Assembly (NCBI GenBank): GCA_963810525.1
Contig: CAWENB010000006.1
Coordinates: 95,396 to 159,395 of the forward strand
Source of the DNA: JAICLK01 sp963810525
GTDB taxonomy: Bacteria; Patescibacteriota; Saccharimonadia; Saccharimonadales; UBA4665
Length of the DNA: 64,000 nt
Direction of reading: 5' to 3'
Made by a program: the position numbers and the translations under genes. Below are positions 62,036 to 64,000 of the stretch, one piece after another; within the stretch, counting starts at the first letter, position 1, and the number at the start of each line of letters is the position of its first letter. Under the pieces are notes generated by a model, which ran no database searches, was not told the DNA's origin, and saw only the letters and a list, made by a program, of their open reading frames with translations.

Positions 62036-62380
62036 TATGCATGGGTGTGAATATAGATAAGCATAAACCTTACGTAGCGGAAACGCTATCAATTATTGAA
62101 CCCATTCGTAAGGTTAGTCAGACTTCAAAAGGACTCTAAAACGCGTTTTATATTTGGGTATTGCTTTGACATTAAACCGGAAGCAGCGGAATGAGCAAAC
62201 GATAAGTCAGCCATGTATGAAGTTATGATTGTTGCTGGTATCGATGCGATTCCGCACTATCTTCTGACTAATTTTGGCTGTGTAGGTACTGACTTTCGAA
62301 TTTCCGGGAATATTCTTGCTTAAAGCTACCGTTAACGGCAGAATAGGGACATGGCAAAACAGAAGTGTTAAGGTCCGAAT

Positions 62381-63528
62381 GTGGTGCATAGATATTCGGG
62401 CATATTGAGGCTGCACAGCCGTATTCGACAACCACGTATCCGCTTCATCAGTGCCGTTCTGGCTATTCTCAGTTTCTCAGTAATAGGATATGTCACCCTC
62501 CACTATTCACATGCTGCCACCTATGCTGTTGCAGCCGAGGCTGAAAGCGGTGCGCTGGCCGGCAATGCCCGCGTCATATCCGACAGCACTGCCTCCGGGG
62601 GGAACGCCGTGAATTTCAGCGAAAACGTACACTACGTCGCCCTGGGTGATTCCGTTGCCTCAGGTGAGGGCATCAACTACGGATGGGTGTATTCGAATGG
62701 ATCATGGCGGCAGACCGGGCCAAGCGATCCCGTCTGGGAGCCAACAACGGACCTCAGCCCGGCCGTGCAGGATTGTCACCGTTCGGCCCAAGCCTATCCA
62801 ACCTTAGTGTCGAAAGCGATGGGTTATCAGCTCCTGAATTTGAGCTGTTCAGGCAGTTCGATACCGGATGGGGTACTTGGCAATATCCAATTCAACTCGA
62901 GCACTACGGGTGCAGCTCAGTTGGGCTCAAGTCTACCGGGCTATGCTCCTCCGAATACTGCCTATGATACATTCAAGCCCGATCTGGTGGCCGTGACGCT
63001 GGGTATGGATGACGTCGATTTCTCAGCGTACTGACAAATTGTTACACAGGACCATGCGGCACCGCTTCCCAGACGCAGTCTTTACACACTGCCCTGGCGA
63101 CTTTTGAGTCGAATCTGAGAACGCTGCTCACGCAGATAAAGAATCGGGGAGCTGCCGACGGCAACGTGCCGTGGGTGGTGCTAACCACCTATTATGATCC
63201 TTTTAACCCTGGCGCACTTAACTGCAGTGATATTAATATCGGCCTGGGTTTTGGGCTGACGTCATCCGACGTGACCTGGCTGCAGGCTCAATTGCAAATT
63301 ATGAATCAGGATATATTGACTGCTAGCACTACCTATCCCAAAGTCAGGGTGGTCAATTTGACCAATACCCTGGCCGGCCATCAGCTTTGCAGCAGCGATC
63401 CATGGGTATACGGTCCGTCAATCTTATACGATAACACTAACAGCCCGGCGCCGTTTCATCCTACTCCCGAGGGGCAACAAGCTATAGCTAAGGCGTTGAG
63501 TAGCACGATAAAATCGCTTGCTTTGTAG
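62381..63528 (+). pseudogene. Secreted SGNH/GDSL hydrolase, frameshifted
   Basis: The first frame has a membrane anchor, SHAATY, the CBM-like stub (AEAESGALAGNAR, ASGGNAVNF), the catalytic Ser in YVALGDSVASGEG, a Gly block (LSCSGSS) and GMDDVDF, then hits TGA at 63032. The second frame continues LTNCYTGPCGTASQTQSLHT to the catalytic Asp/His pair in SSDPWVYG and APFHPTPEGQQA (to 63528). A one-base deletion near 63029-63031 accounts for the break. Intact, it would be an extracellular esterase or deacetylase of ~380 residues. Confidence 0.85.
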
Positions 63529-63672
63529 CCTTTCCCGCGAGAAGTGTGAGGAAGTTCATATGGCACAGACGTGCCGTCGACCAGGTAATCGGTGGCGGAC
63601 AGCTGGAGCATAGCGAGTCTCCTTGGTTTATGGCCGCAACGTCCTTTTGGCATTACTGGGGCGGGATATTAA

Positions 63673-64000
63673 TTAAAACGTGGCGAAGTATTGTTTTTTG
63701 GTAGTTTGGCATACCGGCTGCAGCGAGGCACTGAGCGCGTCGCACAATTGATTCGCCTGCTGATCACTGTGATAGTACGAAATGAAATCCTTTACCGCCC
63801 CTACAATGCAGTTGGACTGGGCGTCAAAGTTTTGGCCGAGCATACAGTTCGCAACCGTCGGTCCGACGATACTCGTGCTGTTACCGGACGCATCACGTCC
63901 CAGGCTTTGGTAGCAATTGTCGACATACGCAGATTCGACGCCTCCGCATTCCTGAAACACGGTTGCAAAGTTTTCATTCGCAACCCTAAAGTAAGAAATG
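63673..64000 (-). CDS. C-terminal part of a Cys-rich secreted-type protein (runs off the window)
   Basis: The frame is open from the window end (…YFRVANENFATVFQECGG) to the stop at 63673, 108 residues. Six Cys occur at regular spacing (ECGG, DNCYQSLGRD, ANCMLG, SNCIVG, QLCDAL, PVCQ), suggesting an extracellular disulfide-stabilised helical domain. CYQSLGRDASG recalls a motif of uncharacterised secreted bacterial proteins. No function can be given. Confidence 0.6.
   Translation of the reverse strand, partial: ISYFRVANENFATVFQECGGVESAYVDNCYQSLGRDASGNSTSIVGPTVANCMLGQNFDAQSNCIVGAVKDFISYYHSDQQANQLCDALSASLQPVCQTTKKQYFATF

Noticed and set aside
1..64000. Alternative genetic code (TGA or TAG reassigned)
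   Set aside because: Core genes such as aroB, eno, clpC and recD2 have no internal TGA or TAG. The few in-frame stops occur in genes with additional lesions.
1..64000. CRISPR array or rRNA operon
   Set aside because: No evenly spaced repeats of 24-40 bases and no conserved rRNA segments were seen. Direct repeats present are IS copies or isolated short motifs.

Overview
The window looks like a chromosomal segment of a Candidatus Saccharibacteria (TM7/Patescibacteria) relative, probably one of the larger-genome environmental forms. This is inferred from the sequence, not from a database search. The main clue is a membrane anchor followed by SHAAT[FY] and an AEAESG..GNA..ASGG.AV stub, found on three secreted hydrolases (22.8, 39.2 and 62.4 kb). 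Supporting clues are many small membrane proteins, several apparently leaderless promoters and the standard use of TGA as stop. No rRNA, intact tRNA or CRISPR array was seen.

0-13 kb is a patchwork of housekeeping and envelope genes: an autoregulated MarR repressor, an RsbW-like ATPase, a Cys/Tyr/Asn-rich secreted peptide, membrane and peptidoglycan-binding proteins, a PAP2 phosphatase, a spermidine-synthase-like protein, a frameshifted ClC channel, gpmA, and an EamA transporter with a duplicated N-terminal helical domain.

13-22.6 kb (minus strand) is the metabolic centrepiece: a compact operon aroF-aroB-aroD-ppsA-aroA::aroK-aroE-aroC that encodes every step from PEP and erythrose-4-phosphate to chorismate. 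EPSP synthase and shikimate kinase are fused. Chorismate synthase carries a ~190-residue C-terminal extension that resembles the chorismate pyruvate-lyase (DUF98/UbiC) fold, so the operon may end in a chorismate-consuming activity. ppsA has its own extended -10 promoter. gpmA and eno lie on either side of the operon and could feed PEP to it. No Trp, Phe or Tyr branch genes are in the window.

22.8-36.5 kb holds a secreted glycosidase, enolase, a PadR repressor with a 25-bp palindromic operator, a YqeG-type phosphatase, a membrane-fused lipid kinase and a KDPG aldolase. It also shows heavy damage from a 1089-bp IS256-like (IS1249-group) element. One copy is nested inside another with perfect 8-bp target duplications for both. 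A third copy has no target duplication and sits between an IS30 fragment and a decapitated MMPL gene.

36.5-57 kb is an accessory region. A tRNA-Gln 3'-end-like core (TCCCCAGCCA) recurs five times in the same orientation (37.0, 38.4, 43.4, 52.6, 55.3 kb) and divides the region into cargo blocks: a SelD-like kinase lacking the usual Lys, a nucleotidyltransferase plus GH5 enzyme, ClpC/RecD2/phosphoribosyltransferase, and an RHH-PIN toxin-antitoxin pair. A degenerate tRNA-like sequence lies at the first core. Small ORFs start at or across the cores. Several genes here are broken by IS copies, frameshifts or stops.

57-64 kb has a CHAP/ricin-lectin wall hydrolase, a two-component pair, membrane proteins, a frameshifted SGNH hydrolase and the end of a Cys-rich secreted protein.
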